Assembly: GCA_023014485.1 (NCBI GenBank) | Contig: JAJOZX010000197.1 | Span: 310,001 to 374,000, forward strand | Length of the DNA stretch: 64,000 nt | From: Bathynomus jamesi | Lineage: Eukaryota; Arthropoda; Malacostraca; Isopoda; Cirolanidae | Direction of reading: 5' to 3' | Shown here: positions 35,117-47,373 of the stretch, piece after piece | How the letters are laid out: each line of letters begins with the position of its first letter | Position numbering within the stretch: the stretch's first letter is position 1 | Notes under the pieces: model-generated | Told to the model about the DNA's origin: nothing | Database searches by the model: none | Seen by the model: only the letters and a program-made list of their open reading frames with translations | Position numbers and translations under genes: made by a program

Positions 35117-35282
35117 ATGAACTATGCCAGTTGTGAAGTAGACTTTGAAGACTTAATTCGTCTTATTGCCTTAGACGAAAATAAAGCTTTGGATTTTCTT
35201 GCAAATCACGGTATAATATTAAAAACTCGTCTGAACTGTGGAAAAGAATGTAATTATAGAACAGCCCGAAATATTTTCTAGG
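35117..35282 (+). pseudogene. Possible ISXO2/Merlin-like transposase N-terminal remnant
   Basis: Within an intron of UGT-A, an ATG frame gives MNYASCEVDFEDLIRLIALD, then ENKALDFLANHGIILKTRLN, then CGKECNYRTARNIF and stop. The short acidic helix followed by a Cys-containing block resembles the start of ISXO2-like transposases seen in arthropods. It is short and partial, so the call is tentative. A small ATATAGACA repeat follows at 35289-35320. Confidence 0.3.
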
Positions 35283-35666
35283 GTAATAGACAATATAGAC
35301 ATATAGACAATATAGACAGGAAAAGTAAGCGTGTAAAACTTTGGGAGGAAGTTCATTTAATAACATTGAAATGTATTTTATTTCGTTTAATTTTTCCTAA
35401 GGAAACTCGACTGAGTGTCGACTGCTTTACTTTGATTTCTAGTGTTATATTCCGTTAGTTCTGTTGCTCAACATGAGAGAAATTTTTGCTAAGATTCTTT
35501 TTATGTGCATATTTTCAAAACTTTATTCATCAATGAATCGTATATTTAGTTACGCAGTTGTCTTTATGTAATTATGAACTATATAGTAATGAATGTTAAA
35601 TTTTGTATAGCTTGTGTTAAATATACATACAGTATCAACACTAAACGCATAATTTTGAGGGTTACT

Positions 35667-35671
<5 letters not shown>

Positions 35672-35702
<31 letters not shown>
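35672..35702. repeat. (TA)n microsatellite in UGT-A intron 5
   Basis: About 30 bp of TA, roughly 50 bp before the exon 6 acceptor. Confidence 0.9.
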
Positions 35703-35704
<2 letters not shown>

Positions 35705-38538
35705 CCATATTGTTTCTGTAACAAAAATGTCCGTTTTATCTGCCCGAATTCAGGATTTAGAAGAATGGTTAAGTGGGTCTGGGGAACCTGGCTTTATTCT
35801 CTTCTCATTAGGAACTGTTGTCACACCAGCTCATGTGAAGCAAGAGTAAGTGAAAACCAACCTAAAATCAACTCTATGATGATTTTTCTCTCCTTATTTC
35901 AAGGAGCATTTGCAGCCCATTACTTAAAATGATCACAAACTAGTTGATCTTCATACGTTCTCGAAAAATAAAAAGTAGCTATACTGATATGATAGATTTG
36001 GCGGCTTTTCTTTTTTAACTTACTTTGCCGTCTGGCAATATACAGTAAAAGAGGCTTAGAAAGAAACAAGGAGGAAAGGACAAAACCCACCCTCGTAGGC
36101 TCGTAGTAAAGAAACAAAATATGTATTTTTGTATGTTTTTAGAAAGTCTTATCATCTGCGTTAAACATTTTTCTACTGTTTCTATGTAACTACCAAATCC
36201 TTCTTTACACCATCCAGACATCTGTTGCAGTAAGTTTCACACAACTTCCTCCTATTCTCCTCTCTTTACCTGATTAGCTACTTTGTTTACCAAAGTTTCC
36301 CTGTAATGGAAATAGGTTAATCTAAAAGCAAATTCACTTGACACATCCAGGTAACTGTAATGTGACTTTTTCACTTGTCCGATGACTTTACTCTTGTCCT
36401 TTCTAGACACCTTCAGAGTATCCTCACTGTGTTTCGGTCCTTGAATCAGCGAATCATTTAGAAATGGGATGCTGAGGACATTGAAGACTTGCCACCCAAC
36501 GTCAAACTGAGTCTTTGGCTTCCCCAACGAGATATCTTGGGTAAAGAACTAAAAATGACATAAAAAAGAGTATAAATTAAATTATTAACCGTATGTTTCA
36601 CGTAAAAAAGCGTTGTTTTATGTCCGAAGGTACGTATTGCACTTAACAGTTTCGACCTGATATTTTGCATATTTTTCTTCATGCAATTTTGGTTGCTCCT
36701 TACTGATGCATTTGTTATTGCTATTGTATCAACTTCAATGGACTCAGTCTGGTTTAACTTCATAACTCCAAACCAAACGCATAGTTTTCGATGACCTAAG
36801 TTTTGGAACGGATCTGTTACTGAATGAACTGTGCATTTTACGACAACTAAAACTGGAGAATTTTCTATGTCTGTAGTAAAAGTCACTTTCTTTCATGTTA
36901 TCACTGCAATTATGAACTGTTCACTAAAACTTTAGGTACGTTCACTATGATTGGGTGATTTACGTTTGAATTAGCTAACATTCTAATTAGGCTTTTGTTT
37001 CAGTATGTCTTTTGTTGATATTTGAATATTTCTTCATTCCTCTTAAAGAGAGGAACGTTAAAGTGCTAGAAGTGTTGTCATTAAATAATTTCGCATATAC
37101 TTTTTCCTCCTTAACTTTAAATGTATTTACACCCTTTCCGTCTTACTGTTAAAAGTGTGTCTGCATTTATTTCAACGTAATTTCAGCCCATCCCAAGGCC
37201 CGTTTATTCATTACCTACGGTGGCATCTCTAGTACCCAGGAGGCCACGTACTTCGGAGTTCCTATGAATGGAATGCCCGTGTTCGGCGATCAGACAAACA
37301 ACATTGCAGAAATTGTGGCCGGGGGCTGTGGACGTCAGATAACGTGGAAAGAGTTAACGGAGGAAACGTTCCGAAACGTTGTTGCAGAAGCGTTAACAAA
37401 CAACAGGTAATTTTAGAATCCTATTTGAGGTTATAGCATAAAACTTCATTAATTAGTGTCCTGTTGTCGTTAAAACTTTGCAAACAACAACAATAACAAG
37501 AAGAAGAAGAAGAACAACAACACCAACCTATCAAAGATTAGTCATTTCTATATTATTACTTATCTAAAAGTATTTTAATATCATTTTTGTAGCCTTCGTC
37601 AGAGAGTAGAACGTAGATCCGAATTAATGAAGGATTGGCCAAGAAATCCTTCAGAAGAAGTTGTTTACTGGGTCGACTACGTCATCAGACATAAAGGAGC
37701 GAAACACCTGCAAAGTCCTTTGAGTCACCTTACTTGGTAATTGTTTGAACATCATTAATTTTAAGAGAACTATTGCATTAATGGGTATTGGTATCCTTGC
37801 ATTACCTACAGAAGAAATACAATCCCTTATGGAGTTTGACAGTGTAGGAGAAGTGGGGTAGAAAAATGGAGAAAGCACCGCTGTTTGCAATATCTTGGAG
37901 AACGGAGTTTTAGAATTAAATTCTGCCACAGCTAACGTGTCCTGATCATTGAAACTTTCATTTCATGTCCTCTTAGCCTGTCATAGGCAGTGATTATAAT
38001 TAAAGGTCTGCATCGCCTATAGAACACCTTAATTAACTTGACTTTATTTCATAATATTTCTAAATCCAATTTTGTATCTCATTTATGAAAGTTATACATT
38101 TATTATTAGTTTTTATTGTTGCTTTTATTTATTTTTGTTTTATACACTAAATATTTTATTACTATACTCAGCATTTATATTGGGGGAGAGTGTGGGGAGT
38201 GGGGTGATGATGGTGTTGTTACGGCCCATCGCAATAACCCTTATACTGGCTTAACATGAATCTAATAAATGATCCAACTGTATACGGTGTAAAAGTTATA
38301 CAGTTTCGGTAAAAAAGGTTTGACTAGAAACATAAAATGCCTAAAAAAGCATAAAAAAAATTACGAATTGGTAATGTTTCACTTTTGATATTTTTTTCTT
38401 TTTTGGTATGAGTAATACAATTTCAAAAACAAAACCTAATCATTACTAATTAGTAATTTTTTTATGCTTTTTAGAAATCCTATGTTTCTAGGCCATTTTT
38501 TTTTCTGAAACTCTCTCTCTCTTGGTAAATATATATAT

Positions 38539-40477
38539 CCGGAATGGTACCATTCGCCGCCGCCCTTTCGCCGCCGGAGGTTCGCCACCGCCGGTTCGCC
38601 GCCGAGGACGGTTCGCCACCGGGTACTTGTTTAACAAGTTACAACTAATTAACTTTAAATCTTCGTTAGTGCGGCCTCAGATGGTACATTTACTGTTGCC
38701 AGATGTAAGATAATTCTGTTCAGACATGACATGGAGGGTTAAAGCTTAAGAATCGTCATTCGAGACTCGCCCTTCACAATGGCTACAATTATTTTGAGCA
38801 AAAGAGGAAAAGAAAAGTTTTTTTACAATGATTATATTTACGTGTTTGACAAATCCTCCAAAACCGATGAAAGTGTTAAATTTTGGCGATGTGAACAGAG
38901 GAGTCGTTGTAATGGACGAATTCACACGAGAAATGGCATAGTTATTAATGAAATAAATAACCACACGCATTCTGCTTCTGCTGCAAATATTGAAGTAGCT
39001 AAACTAAAGACTACTTTGAAACATCGAGCAGAAGAATCAATGGAAGTACCCAGCGTTCTTATTAACCAGTATGTTGCTAATGTACCTCAGTCGGTCCAGG
39101 CATCTTTGCCCACAACATGCAGCATGAAGAAACTAATTCGACGGAGACGAAATGATATAAGTGCTGCACCTCCGAATCCAATTGACCTTGAACATTTAAT
39201 TATCCCTGATCAATACAAAATATATAAGCCTGAGAACGGGAGAGAAGAAAACTTCCTCTTAGCAGATAGCGGCCCAGGAAGAGATCGAATAATCATATTT
39301 GGCAGGGAGACCTGCTGCAGCATCTAGTATCCTCGATATGGTATGGTTCAGTATATCCCCTATTTTATTTTCACAAGTATATTGCATTTTAGCCAAAAAG
39401 CATGGTGGGGTTCATCCAATATTTTATGCACTTCTACCAAATAAACAGCGTTGCACGTATACACGCATGTTTGAAATGATTAAGTCATTATTGCCAAATG
39501 TCAGTCCACAGTGTATCCATTGTGATTTTGAGCAGGCAGCTATCATTGCTACGAGAGAATGTTTTCCTGAAGCTAGGATCAAAGGCTGTTTCTTTCATTT
39601 GGCGCAGAGCATGCGAAGACATATTGCTACAATTGGAGCCACCCAACAATACAATACCGATTCTGACTTTGCATTAAAAGCAAAAATGGTAATTGCTCTT
39701 GCTTTTGTGCCAATTGCTGACATTGATGCCCATGTAGAAGCACTTGCCAATGAATCGCCACAAGAATTGCAACCAATACTGAACTGGTTTGAATTTAATT
39801 ATATTGGACTCTACAATAGGAGTGGCACCAGCAGAAGAGTCCCCTTGTTCCCCCATGACATGTGGAGTGTATACGAGACAACTATCAAAGACGAAGATAG
39901 GACAAATAATTATCATGCCGAAGCTGCACACCGAAAACTTGCCTTTGAATTTGGAGCTCATCATCCCACTATATGGAAGTTTATTGAGTCGTTAGTCAAA
40001 GTATCATACAAAAAGGTCGTGACTTGTATATGGAACAACTTATTGCTGGCCATCACCCGACACTGAAGCTAAAGAAATATCGTGACATGGATGCAAGAAT
40101 TAAGAAAATCGTGCTGGAATATGGTGAAAGAGACTGTTTAGAATATTTGCGAGGCTTAGCACATAATTATCAAATGAACTGAAATTTTATTTATCTAATT
40201 TTTTTAAATAACTATTGATTTATTTTCAATAAATATACTGTTTGCATTTAACATAATTATTAAATTAATTGAAATTTCCTTATTTTACCTCATTTTTATA
40301 AATAACTGCGTTTAATTATTTCATTTCAATATATAACTTTTAAAAAAATTTGTTTTATTGCCAATTTAAATAAATTGATGGTGGCGAATTGTCCCTGGTG
40401 GCGAACAGTCCCCATCAGCGAATCGCTGGAGGCGAACCGGGGGTTGCGAACCTCCGGCGGCGAACAGTCCCCAATCC
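38539..40477 (+). mobile_element. Mutator-like (MULE) transposon, copy M2
   Basis: Inverted counterpart of M1, in intron 9 of UGT-A. The right target copy (inverse of GATAATAG) is intact at 40478-40485. The left one is gone because about 40 bp of flank were deleted, so the element now abuts a shortened (TA)n at 38526-38538. Ends keep the TTCGCCGCCGGAGGTTCGC cluster. Confidence 0.85.
38779..40182 (+). pseudogene. MULE transposase with FLYWCH-type zinc finger, degenerate (M2)
   Basis: Better preserved than M1. 38779-39327 encodes the FLYWCH region (VKFWRCEQRSRCNGRIHTRN) and linker. A one-base deletion (GACCTGCTGCAG, where M1 has GACCTGGCTGCAG) ends the frame as ETCCSI. Frame 39299-40066 covers SPILFSQVYCILAKKHGG, HCDFEQ, the FFHLAQSMRRHI helix and NYHAEAAHRKL. 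A further frameshift near 40010 leads to a last segment ending GERDCLEYLRGLAHNYQMN and stop at 40182. The first catalytic Asp block is absent, as in M1, so the loss predates the inverted duplication. Confidence 0.85.
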
Positions 40478-41097
40478 CTATTATCATGCAAGCTACTTTC
40501 CCTCCTGTGAAGGCCGCTAAATACCATTTTTTATATTTTATTCCACTGCTGTGAATCGTTTCTTGCTTAAAAGTGCAAAATTTGGCGTTTGAAAATGTGA
40601 AAATTCTCTCCTGAAAAGACTAAAGCCATATCACACGGCCACTGAATGCCCCTTTTCTTTTCTCCGCTGAATCGTTCCTTGTTTAGAACTGCAAAATCCG
40701 GCGTTTGAAAATGTAAACAACTCTTAGTCGCTATTCAGCGACGAAATTTTGAAATTTTTCAAACGCCGATTTTTGCCAATTCACACATATTCAAGCGATG
40801 GTGTGATATAGGTTTAATATTACTTAGGTTTACACTTCAAAACCTTTATATTACCTGTTACGCCGCGTTATAAATATTCTTTGATATGTATTACTAAAAA
40901 ATTAAAATTAATGAAAATTATAATATTAGAGGACAGTAAATTTTTCCCCTCTCTTTTGCAGGCACCAAATCTACAACGTAGATGTTTGGCTATTTTTTAC
41001 GACAGTTTCTACTGCAATTACAATAATTGTACTCTTATTAATTAAATCATGTTATAAATTATGCATGAGGAAGTGTTTTAAAAGAAAAACGGAATAA

Positions 41098-41883
41098 TTT
41101 TATTTTCCAAAAATATACATTTGTAAAAAAACCGTTTGTCTTTTATTTATCCGACAACAACAACAACTGTAGCGTTCGCGCCAAAATTTAACTTACGCCC
41201 CAAATTGCGTTCGTTTTTTATCATTTCATTTGTGCCAAAACGTACAATTCATTTGCTTTAATTCTTTTAGGCACTATTATAGTATAAATCTACCTGTGAG
41301 TTCAGCTAACCTACAAACTAACCTCACCTAACCTAATCTATTGTAAAAGGATAAAGGAAACGATCTAAATGAGCCCGTTTTGACGAATAAATTAAATTTT
41401 GGGTGAAATGCATAGCCTGATTTGACCTATTTTACAATTCACTGTAATTTCCTTGTTAAAAATTGGGTTCTTACTAAAATTCTCTTTTTATCTTAATTCA
41501 AGAAAAATACATAATTAAGTTGAATTCTAAGTGATTTTCACTAAACTTTCAACCCATTATTGGTTTTGGCATTCTGTTAAAATATATAACAGTAAAAAAT
41601 GGGTCATAGGAAAGAAAATTTAATGTCATTTTTAAATTCAGTGCCATTTTTAACTTCAGTTACATTATAATTTCAGTGCCATTTTTTTTAGTATAGTGTA
41701 CAGGGGATGAATAAGTAAATTAATTTTTGACATTCACCGAGGTCAGGGGCATTAAAATTTCGTCGACGTTCGATACTAGTAAAAACCTCTTGATTTCATA
41801 TTTTATCGGACTTAACTAGAAATTTATATTTGATATTCTCCTGTTACACTTTAATTTTTAGGGTATTGCTTAAAAGGCTCGAG
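41098..41883. other. 3' flank of UGT-A, no gene
   Basis: Inverse of the 4645-5442 type region. The AAAATGGCACTGAA repeat lies inverted at about 41615-41695, with one unit fewer. Confidence 0.55.
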
Positions 41884-41920
41884 TTTAGCTATTGAAAACT
41901 GTATTACGAAAGTCAGAAGA

Positions 41921-41952
<32 letters not shown>

Positions 41953-42394
41953 CTTTGTTTTTGTCTCTTTTCCAAATATGTAAAATTGCTTTTATTATAT
42001 GAAGCCCTCCGAGGAAGAAGTGGCTAAGCGACAAAAGTAAAAAAAAAACCCGCTAGAAATCATAGTTAAAGTTGTACCAATTTGTAAGTGACATAGTTTT
42101 TTATTTTTTTTAGGTTGAAAAGTTCAAAAGTTATGACACTTTCAAATTTTGTATAACTTTAACTCCGTTTTCTGGAGTTTTTCACCTTTGTCGCTTAGCC
42201 ACTTCTTCCCCGGAGGGCTCATATAATAAAAGCGATTTTCCTGTTTTATTCGAAAATCGTTTGGAAACGGATTTTCACATTTGAAAGAATTAACTTTACA
42301 TATTTGGAAAAGAGACAAAAACATTAAATAATAATAATAATAATAATAATAATAATTTCTTCTAACTCTCGTAATACAGTTTTCAATAGCTAAA
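41884..42394. repeat. Foldback repeat between convergent UGT-A and UGT-B3
   Basis: Counterpart of 16813-17278, about 510 bp, with TTA trinucleotide tracts at both ends. Confidence 0.75.
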
Positions 42395-43218
42395 ATCAAG
42401 CCTGACATTTCCTATCTACACTTCAAACAGTATCAAAGAAATACAAATAACTAATTCAATAAACTATATATATACAGTATATGCAAATGATTAAGAGCTA
42501 TTATCCTAAAAAATAAAAATAATAAAGAAAAATTTGATGAAGCAACTATAATAACAAAAATTATTGGTCCTTTTTTAAATATAAAAAATTATTGTTAAAA
42601 ATTTGGAAATTAGGAGCTATTAAGAGAAAATAATATAATTTACCTTAATAATAAATCCATGAAAACTATATAAGAAGAAAGACACATTATTAAACTCTAT
42701 AATATCCACTCCCTATTTCTCAGACTAGATTGGGACAGTCCTAGGTGGGTGGGTTAGGGAAAATTAAACAAATTTTGAGTTATTAATTAATGTTTTTTTG
42801 CATTTGATATCTTTTCTTTTTCTATAACAACAATAAAAACAACAATAACGAAACAATATTACTAAGAAGTATGTAATAATACACAATAGAATGGTTGTTA
42901 TTAACAAGAGAAGAATCCACACGTCCGTATTGTAAATTTGATACCTGCAAAGAAATAGAGTAAATATGCCAATAATAATAATAACAGTACTAAAAATGAG
43001 TAAAGTGGACGAGAGAGTGGCACAGTGCTGAGGCCAGACGAACTCGACCCATTGCGCTAATTCCTACACATTAATTTTAATCAGCACCATTGCGAGTGTA
43101 GCCCCTGACCCCAGTGATTTTACTTCGTTTGTATTAAATGGTATTACCCATTCAATAGGTGTATTGCTAATTATACAAAGTTATTTTTATTAGCATAATT
43201 TATGTCTTATTTATAATG

Positions 43219-43449
43219 GAGTGTCTCGTGGTTGGATCGGTTAGGTCGTCGCCCAGTAGTGCTGAGACTCAGTTGAGTCGTGGGTTTGAATCCGAATGCT
43301 ACGTTGAGGTGGGCGGTTGTGTTTTCTGTATCTTACGTGACGACGAAGCGGCGGGCGTGCCATCCCCTTTTAATTGATTCTGGTTAAGGTAGTGAGACTC
43401 GGGGTCCGTACCCTCAACTTCCTTGTGGGTTATGAGACCTGGCTGTTAC
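43219..43449 (+). mobile_element. tRNA-derived SINE-b, B3 intron 9
   Basis: Plus-strand orientation here. GTGGTTGGATCGGTTAGG then GGGTTTGAATCC, followed by the SINE body as in B1. Confidence 0.7.
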
Positions 43450-43555
43450 CTTTAACTTTGTTTATAAATGATATTAATCTAAATTTGCTTCAATGAAAAA
43501 TGAATAACTAAAAGCGAAAAACCTTTTGGTGTTATTTTAGAAAGGGAAAAATTAT

Positions 43556-43758
43556 GGATCACCTGAAGATCAGGGCCCCCAGCCTTCTTTAGTTAACCTT
43601 ATAAGGCTAACTAACGAAAATATCACGACCTATCCTAACCAACTGTTAGGTCAACTGTTCGGCCTTGACGATTGGTTAGGTTAGGTCGTGATATTTTCGT
43701 TAGTTAGCCTTATAAAGCTAACTAAAGAAGGCTGGGGGCCCTGATCTTCAGGTGATTC
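43556..43758. mobile_element. Foldback FB-2, B3 intron 9
   Basis: 203 bp, GGATCACCTGAAG at the left and the inverse of GAATCACCTGAAG at the right. Same insertion as in the other copies. Confidence 0.8.
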
Positions 43759-43822
43759 AAAATTATTTTTAATGTTGATAAATGTTCGAAAGAAAAATGT
43801 TTTTAGTTTTAAACAGAATTTA

Positions 43823-43970
43823 TGGGTAGCTTGGATAGCCTAGTGGTTAAGACGCTGGTCTGCTGGTGCGGCGTGGTTCGGATTCCACAGTTTAAGGTCT
43901 AAGGTGGAGTGAAAAGATCAACCTTTGAGAATGAACAATTCGGGCGGAAGCAAACCAAAGACTAAATAAT
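43823..43970 (+). mobile_element. tRNA-derived SINE-a, B3 intron 9
   Basis: TAGCCTAGTGGTTAAGACG (A box) and GGTTCGGATTCC (B box) in the expected order. Confidence 0.65.
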
Positions 43971-44054
43971 TATGAAGTTTAAAGAGAAAATTAAATGAAT
44001 TGTGAGTTATAAATCTTCTTACCAAGGCATGTACAAGAAAGGGGTTTGTAGGTG

Positions 44055-44268
44055 CAGAGCTGGGCATTTGCGGCATATTTTGCGGTACTGCGGTACGTGC
44101 GGTACCACCGCACTACCACCCAGGGCCCCCATAACGCAGTACAGCAAAGGATCGCTGAAAGTACCGCAGTACCGCTACCGCATTCAAATTTCCGCGTACC
44201 GGTTTGGTACCGGTTTGGTAGTGCAGCAGTACCGCAGTACCGCAATATGCCGCAAGTGCCCAGCTCTG
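44055..44268. mobile_element. 214-bp hAT-like MITE inserted in UGT-B3 exon 9
   Basis: Ends CAGAGCTGGGCA and the exact inverse. TGTAGGTG flanks it at 44047-44054 and 44269-44276 (8-bp target duplication). B1, B2 and B4 show the single uninterrupted site. Almost the whole element is one imperfect palindrome rich in GCGGTAC, unusually GC-rich for this window. Confidence 0.9.
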
Positions 44269-45531
44269 TGTAGGTGTATGGCCCCATTATGCCTGAGAAC
44301 ATATTCGACCCAGTACACGACGTTTTCAGAAGGACTTTGGGGCAAATCCTTCATTATCGTTGACCTTTTAGCGACCGTCTGACGAAAACTAAAAGGCAAT
44401 TGAAATTAATGGTAATATAAACATAAAAGATTATGAAAGAGACATAGCGATGACTTATGGTCTCGATGGCATCAGAAGAACAAACCTCGAGTCTTCCATT
44501 GTTTCGAGAATGAGACTTCGGAAAGTTTCCTCCGTCAAGTGTTTCCATTCCAACTTTTTTCCCCATCCTTCAGCAGCCACTCGCGCGACATTGTGGTGTT
44601 GGTCGATGAATACTGCCATGCCGATAATAGGAACTCCGAAGTAGGTTGCCTCCTGAGTACTCAAAAGTCCTCCGTGAGTTATAAATAACCGAATTTTGGG
44701 GTGAGCTTCGAAGTGGATTAATTAGACAAAAACTAAAAGGAACGTCTAAATTAAGTTTGTTAAATACATTACGCACATTTTTATTGTTCTTTGTTATAAA
44801 CATAACATAAAATTTATCAGTACAATTGTTACCATTACCTAAAATCGCTTGTTGGGGCAGCCATTGGCTGAGTTTGACATTCGGTGGCAAATCGTTAATT
44901 TGTTGGAGATCCGATTTCCAGAGAATTCTCTGCTTCAGAGACTGAAAGACGTTCACAAGGATCTGACGATGCCTGATAAAATGTCAATTATTTTAAAATT
45001 TGTTTAAATCTCTCGAGTAATACAGTTTATTTTGCGCACATTGAGTACTCCATCTATATTGAAAGACTGGTGCGTGGCCCGAGAAAAAGTCATATACTTA
45101 CTCTGTTTTCATGTGAGATATCTTTGTGTGGGAACCCAAAGAGAACAGGATGAAACCTTCGTCACCCGACGCATCCAACCACTGTTGAAGTTCCTTTTAA
45201 GATACAGCACAGATATTATATCGATTTGATATCCATGACTTAATTGCAGGTTATATTGTTTACATAATATTTATTTACATGACAATAAGCGAGGATCGTA
45301 TGATGATTTCAACCGTTGAACTAAAGTAAAACAGAGTAGAGCGTATTTGTTGAAAAAACGCACTAAAGATAAAAAATTTATGCTTTGTTTATCAAAATAA
45401 ACTGAAACTCTATTTGTTAAAAGTATCTTTCTACTGAGATGAAATGTAAAGCGAATTTAGATGAAAATATTAAAATTTCGAAGACACCAAAAACTAGAAT
45501 AGAAGATTTCTCGAAAAATCTAAAAAAATAA

Positions 45532-45794
45532 TTGAGGCTTCGCGATAACGAGAGGCGAACTCGTCACACTGGCGATTTTGGGATTGTTCCACGAATCAAT
45601 AGTTCAACCCTCCCCCATCCACAGACAACTTGGTATAGCGAAATACCCCCATCGTACGCTCAAAATGTAGTTATTTTCAATGCGTGTATTTGCGCTATGT
45701 GCCCGTCGTACATAATAATCACAGAAATTAAACGCGTCTACTGTATCTCAAAACTGGTTTAGCAAGTTCGCCCCTCGTACTCGAGACGCCTCAA
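45532..45794. mobile_element. 263-bp TIR element (TTGAGGC type), B3
   Basis: Equivalent of 13591-13853, intron 5. Confidence 0.7.
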
Positions 45795-46025
45795 TTTTAT
45801 TCGCGTCATTTTTTTTTAAGTTTTGCTTTCGTACGTATTCGTTTTAACCGAAGATATTAAATGAACTATAAAAGCATCGTTAACCTACTTTTGGCAGTTG
45901 TACTTTTGGATTGATATGAATCCCGCCAGCAAATATTACAGTCGGTGAATAAAGTCTCTGTGGGATTTCCAAAGCCCGTACGCTGATCAGACGAGAAAAT
46001 ATTTGTTATAATTTATACCTCTACA

Positions 46026-47233
46026 GAGTGTCCATAAAGTTACGCATCATAGGAAGATACAATAATTTTCTTATTTATGTATTTTGTTTTATTTATTTGT
46101 TCGAAATGATTGCCACCAATGTCAAAACATGTTTCAAACGAAAAAGTAGGCTTCTTTGAATACATCTCATCATATTTTTTAGTGATGCACCGATGCTAAA
46201 TTTTTGCCGATGCCAATGCCGATTCCTTAAAATTTTGCCGATGCCGATGCCGATTATCTAATAAATGAAATTTAGGGAAAAGATTTGTTCTATATTAATA
46301 ATAGCATAAGTATATTTTCTTTCACTTTTTGCCTTACTGAGTAACTTATGGATTTAAATTTTATTTTTAATTTACATTTCTGACGACAATGTTTTATTTT
46401 TTTTAAATACAGCTATAGTTTTAAAGAGGCTCCTATAATGTATTTTCCTAGTGTCCACCTAGCTTAGTAAAAACTAAAAGGCTAGTAGTCATTGGAGTGG
46501 ACAGTGGACACCCACATGGTGAACTTTATTTTCTGATTTTCATATATTGCTCCTCGAATGCATAGAAAGAAGGAACAAAAATTATCAAAGTCCAAGAGTA
46601 AACAAGTGTTTATTACTGTAGGCTAACCTAAGCTGCTACAAATGTTTGAAAGACTGGGCTAGCCTAAGTCTAGGCCTTGCTATATGACTACTAGCTTGTA
46701 CCCATTTCATAACGAGTTCTACTCGTATTTTCTTGTCAAGAAATTTCTACTTGTATTTTCTTGTCAAGAAATTTAAGTTTACCATAAATAATAATACGGG
46801 TAATGGGTATCTAAGTGGAAAAATCCTATGTCAGATTTAAGATCATTTTTACTCACTATACTCACTACTCACTTTTACTAAGTGTGGTTGTCCCATTTTC
46901 TCTTTACCGTTTTCTTATTTTTTCAGGGTGACTATAATTAAAATGCTCATTTCATGATTTAAATTTGAATTTAAAATACAATAAGTCAGTAACGTAAGAC
47001 ATTATAACTTAAAATAATCGTTGAAAATCTATTTATAAAATTTGGAATATTTAATATTAATCGGCAAAAAATCGGCAAAAATTTGCCGATGCCGATAAGC
47101 AAAATGTCTGCCGATTATGCCGATGTAATACCGATACAGATTAATCGGTGCATCACTAATATTTTCCTGATGGAGACATAAATAAATGGACATTGCTTAT
47201 GTTCCTATGATGAGTGACTTTATGGACACCCTG
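46026..47233. mobile_element. Tc1/mariner-type MITE with nested MITE, B3
   Basis: Same nest as 12166-13360. One end is mutated to CAGAGTGTCC. Confidence 0.75.
46180..47159. mobile_element. Nested hAT-like MITE, B3
   Basis: TAGTGATGCACCGATG..AATCGGTGCATCACTA ends. Equivalent of 12241-13204. Confidence 0.75.
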
Positions 47234-47356
47234 TACAAAATATTCACGTTATTAATTCAGTAATTGTTAAAAAGTGAATATGTAACATATGCAGCTTAAA
47301 ACCTTGATAATTTTTTTTTTGCTCCAAACAGATTAAATTTGAGAGTTATATTGCAA

Positions 47357-47373
47357 CCCCCCCCCCCCCCCCC
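47357..47373. repeat. C homopolymer, intron 4 of B3
   Basis: A run of about 17 C replaces the (CA)n or (TG)n microsatellite found at this site in the other copies. Confidence 0.9.

Larger units (their letters stand above)
34260..38084. other. Unique spacer at the centre of the giant inverted repeat
   Basis: Present once. It carries exons 4-9 of UGT-A on the plus strand. The left boundary falls upstream of exon 4, where exons 1-3 should be; the right boundary falls in intron 9. Confidence 0.75.
34446..41097 (+). pseudogene. UDP-glycosyltransferase UGT-A, exons 4-10, broken
   Basis: Exons: 34446-34541, 34643-34735, 35754-35845, 36407-36540, 37187-37406, 37593-37736, 40962-41097. Phases and lengths match UGT-B. 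It encodes the end of the acceptor domain (PETPPIWELQRQGSLAIIN), the donor domain and the last helix plus tail (KCFKRKTE). Exons 1-3, with signal peptide and most of the acceptor domain, are absent upstream, where the inverted arm begins. Lesions: exon 5 is 93 instead of 94 nt, with one base lost in IYAGG-GIHIKP. Exon 7 has TAG at 36459-36461 where paralogues have TGG (RII-W-KW). The signature reads [17 protein letters not shown], so the conserved His is Tyr. Intron 9 has grown to 3.2 kb by a MULE insertion (38539-40477). Not a functional enzyme. Confidence 0.85.

Noticed and set aside
36458..36886. 142-codon minus-strand frame in the spacer
   Set aside because: Overlaps UGT-A exon 7 antisense and otherwise runs through intron, with no recognisable domain. 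Present once, so there is no comparative support.
31809..40477. Two independent MULE insertions
   Set aside because: Same target site and shared lesions in mirrored flanks mean one insertion duplicated with the arm.
44002..44382. Four overlapping 70-126 codon frames on both strands
   Set aside because: They arise from the palindromic GC-rich MITE in exon 9; stops are rare there because of composition.
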